A stretch of DNA of 64,000 nt from Rubrobacter calidifluminis (lineage in GTDB: Bacteria > Actinomycetota > Rubrobacteria > Rubrobacterales > Rubrobacteraceae), in NCBI RefSeq assembly GCF_028617075.1, contig NZ_JAQKGV010000016.1, forward strand, positions 1 through 64,000, read 5' to 3'. Positions 16,004 through 23,774 of this stretch are shown here, in pieces; positions within the stretch are counted from its first letter, which is position 1; every line of letters begins with the position of its first letter. The position numbers and the translations under genes are program-made. The notes beneath the pieces are model-generated. The model did not search any database and was not told the origin of the DNA. It worked only from the letters and a program-made list of their open reading frames with translations.

Positions 16004-16929
16004 GCGCCAGGCGAAATCAGGTGCAACGAAACGGAGGAGGGCCCGTGACCCAAGCTGGGAAGGAGGTGGCTCGCTGGAACGCCACCCGACACGGCATCCG
16101 TTCTCCTGCCCCGGTGGTGCCCGGTATGGAGAAGATGGAAGACTGGGAAGAGCACCTTGAGGGCATACTCGAAGACCTCGCCCCAACCGGACATCTGGAG
16201 ACGGTGCTGGCCGAGAGGGTGGCACTGCTCTCCTGGAGGCTTCATCGCGTAACCCGCTACGAGACAGAGACCATCGCCCTCTCCCAGGAGAGAATAGAGG
16301 ATGATCTGGCGGACAGGCGCCGCTTTTTGAGGGTGAATCTCACCGAAGGCATACACCCTGAAGATGTACGCACCATGGCGAAGTACGCCGCCGCCAGGCA
16401 CAGGCTCTTCAAGCGGTTGCCGAAGCTCGAAGACGAGCGTGTGCTACCAGCCGAAGATGCGGAAGCGATCCTGTGGGATGCTCTCAGCCGGACGGATGTA
16501 GTAGATCGGGGAGAGGCGACCGAAGAGGAGATCCTCTCGCGTCTTTCCATCCCCGGTGTCCCTGAAGGTGTCGAGTGGGAAGAGTTCGAGGGCTGGACGG
16601 CCGGCATGGTCCGGGCCGGTCTTGAGGCCATCGCAAGGGCCACAGGCGAAGATCCCGAAGCGCTCCTTGAGGTAGCCACGGAAGAGGCCCGAAGGGAGGC
16701 GCTCAGCGCGAAGTACCAGGCGGAGCAGGTGGAGCGGGACCTCGAACGGATGAGCCGGGAGCGGCTCCTGCCGGACGATACTACACTGCAGAAGATAACC
16801 CGCTACGAAGCGCATCTCTGCCGGCTTCTCTACAAGACCCTGCACGAACTCGAAGCGCTTCAGGCCAGAAGATCGGGCCAGGCTGCGCCGCTTGCGCGGC
16901 TGGACATAGACGGATTGCCAGAGGGCTAA
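16000..16929 (+). CDS. conserved hypothetical protein with N-terminal NATRHG motif
   Basis: A 309-residue protein from TTG 16000, overlapping the primase stop; GTG 16045 is an alternative. The N-terminus RRNQVQRNGGGPVTQAGKE then WNATRHGIRS is shared by a widespread family of uncharacterised proteins on mobile and plasmid-like DNA (pattern NG-P-T-GK-NA-RHG). The rest is charged and helical, ending with ITRYEAHLCRLLYKTLHELE. Its position after the primase is where satellites often carry a small terminase. A terminase role is only a guess from position and length. Confidence 0.75.
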   Translation: MSARRNQVQRNGGGPVTQAGKEVARWNATRHGIRSPAPVVPGMEKMEDWEEHLEGILEDLAPTGHLETVLAERVALLSWRLHRVTRYETETIALSQERIEDDLADRRRFLRVNLTEGIHPEDVRTMAKYAAARHRLFKRLPKLEDERVLPAEDAEAILWDALSRTDVVDRGEATEEEILSRLSIPGVPEGVEWEEFEGWTAGMVRAGLEAIARATGEDPEALLEVATEEARREALSAKYQAEQVERDLERMSRERLLPDDTTLQKITRYEAHLCRLLYKTLHELEALQARRSGQAAPLARLDIDGLPEG

Positions 16930-16958
16930 ACTGCCGAACGAACTTCCGGGAAGACGCT

Positions 16959-17186
16959 CTAGGAGCGTTCGGGTACGACGGAGAGGATCCTTCTCAGGTC
17001 CGGCGAGTAGGTCACGAGAGCCTTGCTCTGCCCCTCATCGTCCGCGTACTCCACCAGCACGGCGGGGCGGGGATGCTCGAAGATCTCCACCACCACCCCC
17101 CTATCGCCGGCAGAGACGCCTATCTCGGGGATGCCCTGCGGGGCCCGTATCTCATCAAGCTCTCTGTACGCCGTAACGTTCGACAT
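16959..17186 (-). CDS. DUF4926-like protein
   Basis: A 75-residue protein, ATG 17186. The sequence GVSAGDRGVVVEIFEHPRPA then VLVEYADDEGQSKALVTYSP fits DUF4926, a small SH3-like barrel often found beside DUF6883 proteins. It follows the DUF6883-like gene by 14 nt on the same strand, opposite to the rest of the element. Such pairs look like toxin-antitoxin or defence cargo, which would suit stable maintenance of the element. Which partner is the toxin cannot be told from sequence. Confidence 0.7.
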   Translation of the reverse strand: MSNVTAYRELDEIRAPQGIPEIGVSAGDRGVVVEIFEHPRPAVLVEYADDEGQSKALVTYSPDLRRILSVVPERS

Positions 17187-17200
17187 ACCAGGATTTTAAC

Positions 17201-17587
17201 CTACAGCTCCTCCCTCCGCTCCTCTCTCCGCCACTGCGTGGTCCTCACGTAGAGGGTGACCAGACGTGGAAAGTCCTCCCCCACCCTGTAGATCCACTTC
17301 GTCCTCACCGGAGCCTCCCTGCCCGAAGGACCGGATACGACCATATCAACATCGTACGTCACACCCCACTCGTCCCGATGGCTGAAGACCGCCGGCCAGA
17401 CCGCCAGCCCCTCCCTGATCGCCTCGCGCAGCTCCTCCCAGTTGCCCGCCCCCTCACTGTAACCCAAAACGCCAAACGGCCTCCTCTTGTCCCGATCCCT
17501 CAGAGCGTAGCGGATCTTACCCTCGGGCACGCACGCCCGCTCGAAGTTGCGCAAAGCATCCGGATGTGGCTCTCCTCTCTCACCCAT
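17201..17587 (-). CDS. DUF6883-like protein
   Basis: A 128-residue protein, ATG 17587. The order of motifs (EGKIRYALRDRDKRRPFGVL, NWEELREAIREGL, GVTYDVDMVVSGPSG, VRTKWIYRVGEDFPRLVTLY) matches the DUF6883 pattern, in which a protein of similar size precedes a DUF4926 partner. It reads away from the XRE-integrase promoter region and is probably expressed from the 100-nt divergent space 17588-17686. Cargo of the element; function unproven. Confidence 0.68.
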   Translation of the reverse strand: MGERGEPHPDALRNFERACVPEGKIRYALRDRDKRRPFGVLGYSEGAGNWEELREAIREGLAVWPAVFSHRDEWGVTYDVDMVVSGPSGREAPVRTKWIYRVGEDFPRLVTLYVRTTQWRREERREEL

Positions 17588-17640
17588 AGCCCACGCAGCA
17601 TAGAGAAAAGAAAAAGAGAAAACATCCCCGATCTACTCCC

Positions 17641-17678
17641 TCTAGTGTATTGACTAGACAATACGAAAGCAATAAAAT
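17641..17678 (+). promoter_or_regulatory. promoter of XRE-integrase operon with overlapping dyad
   Basis: -35 TTGACT (17650-17655), 17-bp spacer, -10 TAAAAT (17673-17678). An inverted repeat TCTAGT/ACTAGA (17641-17646 and 17653-17658) straddles the -35. The ATG at 17687 comes 8 nt after the -10 and lacks a Shine-Dalgarno, so the mRNA is probably leaderless. The dyad is a candidate operator for the XRE protein encoded immediately downstream. Confidence 0.75.
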
Positions 17679-17686
17679 ATCCAAGT

Positions 17687-17890
17687 ATGGAGGTAGACCA
17701 CACGAAGTTGAGGCGGCTACGGCAGGAGAGGGCTCTCTCCATCCGGGAGCTGGGCGAGAAGGCCGGGGTATCTACGGAGACGATCTACAGCCTCGAACAC
17801 GGACGCAGGGAGTGGGCGTGGCCCCGCACGGTGCGCAGGCTGGCACAGGCGCTCGAAGTGGAGCCGAAAGAGTTGATGAAGGGGGAGTAG
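17687..17890 (+). CDS. XRE-family HTH repressor
   Basis: A 67-residue protein that is almost only a Cro/C1-type HTH: KLRRLRQERALSIRELGEKA then VSTETIYSLEHGRR and RRLAQALEVEPKELM. It starts at the -10-proximal ATG 17687 (leaderless) and its stop lies 5 nt before the integrase GTG. Probably the master repressor of the element, controlling itself and the integrase through the dyad over the -35. Confidence 0.9.
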   Translation: MEVDHTKLRRLRQERALSIRELGEKAGVSTETIYSLEHGRREWAWPRTVRRLAQALEVEPKELMKGE

Positions 17891-17895
17891 CGAAG

Positions 17896-19044
17896 GTGGC
17901 GAGGAAGAAGGAGCAGGGCAACGGGACTGGCACGGTCTACCCTCGAAAGAACAAGGCCGGGAAGGTCATCGGGTATCGGGGTAGTTACTTCACTGCGGAT
18001 GGCAGACGCCGCTACGTGTCCGCCAAGACCAAGACTGAGGCGCGGCGTGCTTTGAGGCAGGCTATGGCGGACGCGGATCGGGGCCTTATCTTCGACGCAG
18101 AGGGCCTCAAGGTGGGTGAGTACCTGAACCGCTGGCTTGCCGACTCCGTGAACGGCACCGTGAGGGCGACGACCTTCGAGCGCTACGAGCAGATCACGCG
18201 CGTCCATCTCAAACCCACGCTCGGGCAGGTAAAACTCAAGGCCCTTACGCCGGCGCACGTGCGCGGTCTCTACAAGGAGAAGCTAAAGACCCTGAGCCCC
18301 CGCACCGTGCAGTACATCCACGTTACGCTCCACAAGGCGCTCTCGCAAGCCGTCATGGACGGGCTTATCCCGCGCAACGCCACGGAGGCCGTCAAGCCCC
18401 CGCAGGTGCGCCGGGAGGAGATACGGCCCCTAACTCCCGACCAGGTCAGGGCGCTGCTCGACGCCGCGAGCGGAGACCGCCTGGAGGCCCTCTACGTCCT
18501 CGCCGTTCACACGGGACTGAGGCAAGGCGAGCTCCTCGCACTCCGGTGGGATGACGTGGATCTCGAAAGCGGCACGCTCCAGGTCCGCCGGACGCTTTCG
18601 ATGACGAAGGATGGCCCGGCCTTCACGGCTCCGAAGACCGCCGGATCCCGCCGGAGCGTGAAGCTCACTAACGCGGCTGCCGAGGCTCTACGGGGCCACC
18701 TCAAACGCCAGCTCGCCGAGATGGATAAAGCCGGCTCACTGTGGAGAGCCGGAGAGTACGACGGCCTCATCTTCGCCTCAGAGACCGGCATGCCCCTCGA
18801 CAGGAGGGACCTCACCACACGCCGGTTCAAACCGCTCTTGAGGCGTGCCGGGCTTCCACAGATACGGTTCCACGACCTCCGCCACACCTGCGCCACGCTA
18901 CTGCTGAGCAGAAACGTCAACCCCAAAATAGTCTCGGAGATGCTCGGACACGCCACCATTGCTATCACCCTCGATACATACTCCCACGTGCTGCCGAACA
19001 TGCGAGACACGGCCGCGAAAGCGCTGGAAGAGGCCCTCTCGTGA
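17896..19044 (+). CDS. int: tyrosine recombinase, integrase of the tRNA-Leu element
   Basis: A 382-residue protein. GTG 17896 is chosen; the frame is open further upstream but is then just a shadow of the XRE gene. Arm-binding AP2-like N-terminus (GTVYPRKNKAGKVIGYRGSY), SAM-like core-binding domain (GEYLNRWLADSVNGTVRATT), and catalytic domain with R near 204 (HTGLRQGELLALRW), HDLRH near 325, LGHATIAITLDTYSH with Tyr near 363. All catalytic residues are intact. It ends 100 bp from tRNA-Leu(CAA), its integration target. Paired arm-type repeats begin directly after its stop. Confidence 0.97.
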   Translation: MARKKEQGNGTGTVYPRKNKAGKVIGYRGSYFTADGRRRYVSAKTKTEARRALRQAMADADRGLIFDAEGLKVGEYLNRWLADSVNGTVRATTFERYEQITRVHLKPTLGQVKLKALTPAHVRGLYKEKLKTLSPRTVQYIHVTLHKALSQAVMDGLIPRNATEAVKPPQVRREEIRPLTPDQVRALLDAASGDRLEALYVLAVHTGLRQGELLALRWDDVDLESGTLQVRRTLSMTKDGPAFTAPKTAGSRRSVKLTNAAAEALRGHLKRQLAEMDKAGSLWRAGEYDGLIFASETGMPLDRRDLTTRRFKPLLRRAGLPQIRFHDLRHTCATLLLSRNVNPKIVSEMLGHATIAITLDTYSHVLPNMRDTAAKALEEALS

Positions 19045-19046
19045 TT

Positions 19047-19068
19047 CTACTGCTGCCCTACTGCTGCC
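19047..19068 (+). repeat. integrase arm-type site pair, right end
   Basis: Two abutting copies of CTACTGCTGCC (19047-19057 and 19058-19068) directly after the integrase stop, matching the pair at 11860-11882. Confidence 0.8.
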
Positions 19069-19098
19069 AAAGCTGTCGGCGCACGCGCCGGCAGCTTT
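19069..19098. terminator. bidirectional hairpin terminator after the integrase
   Basis: A 12-bp stem, AAAGCTGTCGGC with GCCGGCAGCTTT (one U-G pair), and a 6-nt loop. Read on the plus strand it ends in CTTTCT; the A-run on the other side gives CAGCTTT on the minus strand. It can end integrase mRNA and shield the tRNA side. Confidence 0.65.
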
Positions 19099-19144
19099 CT
19101 CCCTCGCGCCGAATTTTCCCCCTATTTGCAGGTATTTTCTCTTG

Positions 19145-19229
19145 TGCCGGAGGTGGGACTCGAACCCACACGGCCTCTAGGGCCACCGGATTTTGAGTCC
19201 GGCGCGTCTACCGGTTCCGCCACTCCGGC
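19145..19229 (-). tRNA. tRNA-Leu (anticodon CAA)
   Basis: An 85-nt class II tRNA. Acceptor GCCGGAG pairs with CTCCGGC, discriminator A at 19145, no encoded CCA. Anticodon loop CTCAAAA gives CAA. Variable arm stem GGCC/GGCC with loop CTAGA. T loop GTTCGAGTC. A -10-like TATACT lies upstream at 19244-19249 (minus strand). Its 3' half was supplied by the integrated element and differs in the variable arm from the displaced copy at 11693-11747. Confidence 0.95.
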
Positions 19230-19301
19230 TCTCGGGCGGAGCAAGTATAGCATGTAGCCTTCTGGTCCTGGCCGCACGACCCAGTATAATCACGATACAT
19301 T

Positions 19302-21830
19302 ATGCGCCTGTATTTGATCGACGGATACTCGCTTCTCTACCGGGCTTTCTATGCTCTTCCGCAGAGCATATCCACCCGTGAGGGGCTCATGACCAACGCC
19401 CTCTACGGGTTCACGAGCGTCCTGCTCAAGATCCTCGGCGAGGAGGGCGAGAAGGGGGTCGCGGTCGTCTGGGACGGTGGGCTGCCCAGCTCCCGGACCG
19501 GGCTCTACGAGGGGTACAAGGCGCAGAGGAAACCCATGCCGGAGGAGCTCAAGGACCAGCTCGAGCACCTCGACGACATCCTCCGGGCGATGAACGTGCC
19601 GGTCGTCAGGGTCGAGGGGCACGAGGCCGACGACGTCATAGCCACCCTCTCACGGCGGGTGCCGGAGGGGAGCGAGCTCATGATCGTCACCGGGGATCAG
19701 GACGCCATGCAGCTCGTAGACGGCAACGTCAGGGTGATGCGCACCAGCTCCAGGAGCGGATTCTCCGAGACGAAGGTCTACGGGAGGGAGGAGGTCGTCG
19801 AGGAGTACGGGGTCACCCCGGAGCAGATCCCGGACTACAAGGCGCTCACCGGGGATCCTTCGGACAACATCCCCGGCGTGCGGGGGATCGGCCCCAAGAG
19901 CGCCTCGAAGCTCCTGCAGAGGTTCGGGAGCCTGGAAGGCATCTACGAGCACCTGGACGAGGTTTCTCCCGAGGGGACGCGCCGCAAGCTCGAGGAGGGA
20001 AGAGAGAGCGCTTTCATGTCGCTCGAGCTGGCGCGGATGCACTTCGACGTACCGGTGGATTTCGATCTCGAAGGGCTCAGGTTCGAAGGGGTCGCGCCGG
20101 AGTGCCGGGAGGTCTTCGAGCGCTACGAGTTCAACAGCTTCCTTGAGAGGCGGCTGCCGGAGCTGCCGGTGGCCGGTGGCGGCAGGGTCGAGGCGCCGCG
20201 CCGGAGACGCGTCCGGATCGCGGGAGAACCATCGGAGCCGAGCCTCGACCCGGTGGCCGTGGCGCCGGTCGGCGACGGGCGCTGGGCCGTCGCCACCGCC
20301 GGGGACGAGGCGTACGTCTCCGGGGAGCTCCCGGCCGGACAGCTCTGGGTACACGACGCCAAGGGCTGCGGCGTGAGGCGGGCCAGCTTCGACACCTACC
20401 TCGCCGCCTACCTCATACAGCCCGGCACCCGCAGCTACGAGCCCGAGACGCTGGCCCGGGAGCGGGGTCTCGAGGAGGTCGAAGTCGAGCACGAGGACCC
20501 CGAGGTGGCCGGCGCCGCGCGGCGGGCGGCGCTGGTCTACGCGCTCGTCCCCGGTCTGCGCGACGAGCTCGAGGAGATGGAGCTCTCCCGCCTCTATTAC
20601 GAGGTCGAGCTCCCGCTCGCCGACGTGCTCGCGAAGATGGAACGGGTGGGGATGCCGGTGGACGTGGGGACGCTCGAGGAGGTCGGGCGGGAGATAGAGG
20701 GCAGGATCTCCGAGCTCGAGGCCAGGATCTTCGAGGAGGTGGGGCACCCGTTCAACATCAGCTCGCCCAAGCAGCTCGGGGAGGTTCTCTTCGAGGAGCT
20801 CTCCATACCCCCCGTCAGGAAGACCAAGACCGGATACTCCACCGACGCCAAGGTGCTCCAGCAGCTCGCGCTGCAGGGTTACACCGTGGCCGGGCGGGTC
20901 ATCGAGTACCGCGAGCTCACCAAGCTCCGCGGCACCTACGTGGAGGCCCTGAGCAGGCTCGTCGGCGAGGACGGGCGCATCCACACCACGCTGAACCAGA
21001 CCACCACGGCCACCGGGCGCATCTCGAGCGACTCGCCCAACCTGCAGAACATCCCCGTGCGCACCGAGCTCGGGGCGCGCATCAGGGACGCGTTCACCGC
21101 CTCCGAGGGCCGCGTTCTGCTCGTCTGCGACTACTCGCAGATAGAGCTCAGGATCCTTGCGCACATGACCCGGGAGCCCGCGCTCGTCGAGGCCTTCCGG
21201 AGCGGGGAGGACATCCACACCCGCACCGCTTCAGAGGTCTTCGACGTCAGGCCCGAGAGCGTGACCCCCGAGCTCAGGCGGAGGGCCAAGATGGTCAACT
21301 TCGGCATCCTCTACGGCATCTCCGGATACGGGCTCGCCACGCGCCTCGGCAACGTCCATCCCTCCGAGGCCGAGCGTTACATAAAGCGCTACCTCGAGCG
21401 CTACCCCAGGGTCAGCGAGTTCATCCGCAAGACCAACGAGGAGGCGAGGGAGCTCGGGTACACCACCACCCTCTTCGGCAGGAGACGCTACGTCCCCGAG
21501 CTCAGGAGCAAGAACAAGAGCGTCCAGAGGCTCGGCGAAAGGCTCGCGTTCAACGCCCGGGTGCAGGGAACGGCCGCGGACATCATCAAGATCGCGATGG
21601 TGGACATAGACGGGCGGCTGCCGGAGGGGGTGGATATGATCATGCAGGTCCACGACGAGCTCGTCTTCGACGTCGAGAGGGATCTGGTCGGGGAGGTCGC
21701 CGCGCTCGCCGCCGCGCGCATGGTCGCGGCCTGCGAGCTCGACCCCCCGCTCGAGGTCGAGATAAAATCCGGGGAGAGATGGGGCAGCGTCGCGCCCCTG
21801 TTCCTGCAAAAGAGTGATAGAATGAGCTAG
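19302..21830 (+). CDS. polA: DNA polymerase I, proofreading domain degenerate
   Basis: An 842-residue protein. The N-terminal 5' nuclease (residues 1-285) has YLIDGYSLLYRAFYAL, GHEADDVIATL and GVRGIGPKSASKLL. The 3'-5' exonuclease region (about 300-420) is short and lacks the Exo I and Exo III acidic motifs, so it should have no proofreading, as in Taq polymerase. The polymerase domain has motif A DYSQIELR (about 609), O-helix RRRAKMVNFGILYG (about 660) and motif C QVHDELVFDV (about 783). It fills gaps after nucleotide excision repair. TATAAT at 19285-19290 lies only 11 nt before the ATG, so the message is almost leaderless. Confidence 0.98.
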   Translation: MRLYLIDGYSLLYRAFYALPQSISTREGLMTNALYGFTSVLLKILGEEGEKGVAVVWDGGLPSSRTGLYEGYKAQRKPMPEELKDQLEHLDDILRAMNVPVVRVEGHEADDVIATLSRRVPEGSELMIVTGDQDAMQLVDGNVRVMRTSSRSGFSETKVYGREEVVEEYGVTPEQIPDYKALTGDPSDNIPGVRGIGPKSASKLLQRFGSLEGIYEHLDEVSPEGTRRKLEEGRESAFMSLELARMHFDVPVDFDLEGLRFEGVAPECREVFERYEFNSFLERRLPELPVAGGGRVEAPRRRRVRIAGEPSEPSLDPVAVAPVGDGRWAVATAGDEAYVSGELPAGQLWVHDAKGCGVRRASFDTYLAAYLIQPGTRSYEPETLARERGLEEVEVEHEDPEVAGAARRAALVYALVPGLRDELEEMELSRLYYEVELPLADVLAKMERVGMPVDVGTLEEVGREIEGRISELEARIFEEVGHPFNISSPKQLGEVLFEELSIPPVRKTKTGYSTDAKVLQQLALQGYTVAGRVIEYRELTKLRGTYVEALSRLVGEDGRIHTTLNQTTTATGRISSDSPNLQNIPVRTELGARIRDAFTASEGRVLLVCDYSQIELRILAHMTREPALVEAFRSGEDIHTRTASEVFDVRPESVTPELRRRAKMVNFGILYGISGYGLATRLGNVHPSEAERYIKRYLERYPRVSEFIRKTNEEARELGYTTTLFGRRRYVPELRSKNKSVQRLGERLAFNARVQGTAADIIKIAMVDIDGRLPEGVDMIMQVHDELVFDVERDLVGEVAALAAARMVAACELDPPLEVEIKSGERWGSVAPLFLQKSDRMS

Positions 21831-21906
21831 GATATCGCTCCAGGAGCGTGATCCTTGAGATAGTCGTCTGTTCGTAAGCCATGTGGAAGAGGAAAGTTAC
21901 TGTTAG

Positions 21907-23142
21907 ATGACGGAAGCCACTGAAAAAACGTCCCGAGAGCTGACGATGCGGGACTTCTTCCGCGAGGAGAACGGGGAGATAGTCCCGGTAGACGAGAGCA
22001 TCCTCATAGACTTCAGCGACGGGGACATAGTCGAGGGCGAGGTCGTCCGGATAGACAAGGACGAGGTCCTCGTGGACATCGGGTACAAGTCTGAGGGCTT
22101 GATCCCGGCCAACGAGCTCTCGATCCGCAAGGGCGTCGACCCGCACGAGATCGTCGAGCTCGGCCAGCGCATCGAGGCGCTGGTGCTCCAGAAGGAGGAC
22201 GCCGACGGGCGTCTGATCCTTTCCGCCAAGCGGGCGGCCTTCGAGAAGGCCTGGAACCGGATCGAAGAGGCCTACGCCGCGCAGGAGAACGTCGAAGGGC
22301 CGGTCATAGAGGTCGTCAAGGGCGGTCTGATCCTGGACATCGGGCTGCGCGGCTTTTTGCCGGCGAGCCTGGTGGACATCCGGAGGGTCAGGAACCTCGA
22401 CGCCTTCCTGGGTCAGAGGCTCGAGTGTAAGGTCATAGAGCTCAACCGCAGCCGCAACAACGTGGTGCTCTCCCGCCGCGCGGTCCTCGAAGAGGAGCGC
22501 AAGGAGGAGCGCGAGAGGATCCTTACCTCCCTCAAGGAGGGCGATATCGTCGAGGGTACGGTCTCGAACCTCGTCGACTTCGGCGCGTTCGTGGACCTCG
22601 ACGGGATAGACGGTCTGATCCACATCTCCGAGCTCTCCTGGAACCACGTCGACCATCCGAGCGAGGTCGTCCAGGTCGGCGAGAAGGTCAGGGTCAAGGT
22701 GCTTGAGGTGGATCAGGAACGCGAGAGGATCTCGCTCGGCCTCAAGCAGACCCGCAAGGATCCCTGGCAGGAGGTCGTCGAGCAGGTCAAGGTCGGTCAG
22801 ACGATCCATGGCCGGGTGACCAAGCTCGTCTCCTTCGGGGCGTTCGTCGAGGTCGCCGAGGGGGTGGAGGGTCTCATCCACATCTCCGAGCTCGCCGACC
22901 ACCACGTGGAGACGCCGGGCGAGATCGTGCGCAGCGGCGACGAGGTGGACGCGCGGGTGATCGACGTCGACCCGAAGCGCCGGCGGCTCTCGCTCTCGCT
23001 GCGTCCCGAGCGCTCCGAGAAGGAGGAGCGGCGCCGCGAGGAACGCGAGGACCGTCCGCGCCGCGACCGGCCCAGGGATACCGGCGTGCGTACGGCCGGG
23101 GCCTTCGACCAGCTCTCCAACCTGGATCTGGAGAGGGAGTAA
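21907..23142 (+). CDS. rpsA: 30S ribosomal protein S1
   Basis: A 411-residue protein with four S1 OB-fold repeats: about residues 33-105 (GDIVEGEVVRIDKDEVLVDI), 120-190 (VEGPVIEVVKGGLILDIGL), 208-278 (GDIVEGTVSNLVDFGAFVDL) and 293-365 (GQTIHGRVTKLVSFGAFVEV). The last two are the well-conserved FGAFV type. A basic/acidic tail follows. Four repeats is normal for actinobacteria, against six in E. coli. It binds mRNA on the 30S subunit. The polA-rpsA-coaE order is common in Actinobacteria. Confidence 0.97.
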   Translation: MTEATEKTSRELTMRDFFREENGEIVPVDESILIDFSDGDIVEGEVVRIDKDEVLVDIGYKSEGLIPANELSIRKGVDPHEIVELGQRIEALVLQKEDADGRLILSAKRAAFEKAWNRIEEAYAAQENVEGPVIEVVKGGLILDIGLRGFLPASLVDIRRVRNLDAFLGQRLECKVIELNRSRNNVVLSRRAVLEEERKEERERILTSLKEGDIVEGTVSNLVDFGAFVDLDGIDGLIHISELSWNHVDHPSEVVQVGEKVRVKVLEVDQERERISLGLKQTRKDPWQEVVEQVKVGQTIHGRVTKLVSFGAFVEVAEGVEGLIHISELADHHVETPGEIVRSGDEVDARVIDVDPKRRRLSLSLRPERSEKEERRREEREDRPRRDRPRDTGVRTAGAFDQLSNLDLERE

Positions 23143-23159
23143 GCGCCGGGAGGCCGGGT

Positions 23160-23774
23160 GTGTCGGAAGAGGGAGGGCCGGTGACGCTCGCCGTCACCGG
23201 CCCTCTGGCCTGCGGGAAGAGCACCTTCGTGGCGATGCTCGGTGAGCTGGGGGCAGAGACCATCTCGGCCGACGGGGTGGTGCACGATCTCATGGCCACG
23301 GATGCGGAGCTGATCGAGAAGATCGTACGCCGCTTCGGGGAACACGTGCGGGGGGAGCGGGGGATAGACCGCCGGGTGCTCGGACGGGAGGTCTTCGGCG
23401 ACCGGCGGGCCCTCGAGGATCTGGAAGAGATGGTCCACCCGCTCGTCTGGCGTGAGGTCGGGCGCAGGATCTCCATCAGCCGCGCCCCGCTCTTCGTGGC
23501 CGAGGTGCCGCTGCTCTTCGAGGGTAAACACGCCTCCGACTTCGATTTCACCCTGACGGTGCTCGCTCCCCGGGAGCGCCGGCTGGGGTGGGCGCGGGAG
23601 AGGGGGATGCCCGGGGGGCAGTTCGAGTCCATAGAGGCCAGGCAGCTCAGCGCTGAAGAGAAGGCACGCCGGGCCGACATCGTCGTGCACAACGACGGCG
23701 GGTTGGAGCACCTCCGGAGGCAGGCCGTGGAGGTGTGGGAACGACTCGTGTCCGGAGGAGGGCGGGGACGGTAG
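23160..23774 (+). CDS. coaE: dephospho-CoA kinase
   Basis: A 204-residue protein, GTG 23160 with GGGAGG 4 nt upstream; GTG 23181 is an alternative. P-loop TGPLACGKST, then SADGVVHDLM, the HPLVWREV motif and FVAEVPLLFEGKHASDFD. It catalyses the last step of coenzyme A synthesis, ATP-dependent phosphorylation of dephospho-CoA. It overlaps the lytic transglycosylase start by 40 nt. Confidence 0.95.
   Translation: MSEEGGPVTLAVTGPLACGKSTFVAMLGELGAETISADGVVHDLMATDAELIEKIVRRFGEHVRGERGIDRRVLGREVFGDRRALEDLEEMVHPLVWREVGRRISISRAPLFVAEVPLLFEGKHASDFDFTLTVLAPRERRLGWARERGMPGGQFESIEARQLSAEEKARRADIVVHNDGGLEHLRRQAVEVWERLVSGGGRGR

Larger units (their letters stand above)
11693..19200. mobile_element. integrative element in tRNA-Leu, satellite-like, about 7.45 kb
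   Basis: Bounded by a 3' tRNA-Leu fragment (11693-11747) and the complete tRNA-Leu(CAA) gene (19145-19229) in direct orientation. Content in order: hypothetical gene, excisionase-like HTH, 59-residue ORF, primase/helicase with an iteron array, terminase-like or hypothetical protein, a reverse-strand DUF6883/DUF4926 pair, an XRE repressor and a tyrosine integrase beside the intact tRNA. Paired CTACTGCTGCC repeats lie about 114 bp inside each core copy, as expected of integrase arm sites. No capsid, portal, tail, relaxase or type IV secretion genes occur, so the element must rely on a helper or on host functions to move. The layout resembles phage satellites (PICI/SaPI). That class is inference. 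Confidence 0.88.

Noticed and set aside
16000-16929. Definite small terminase
   Set aside because: Only position and size support it. The N-terminal NATRHG pattern belongs to an uncharacterised family, so it is listed as hypothetical.
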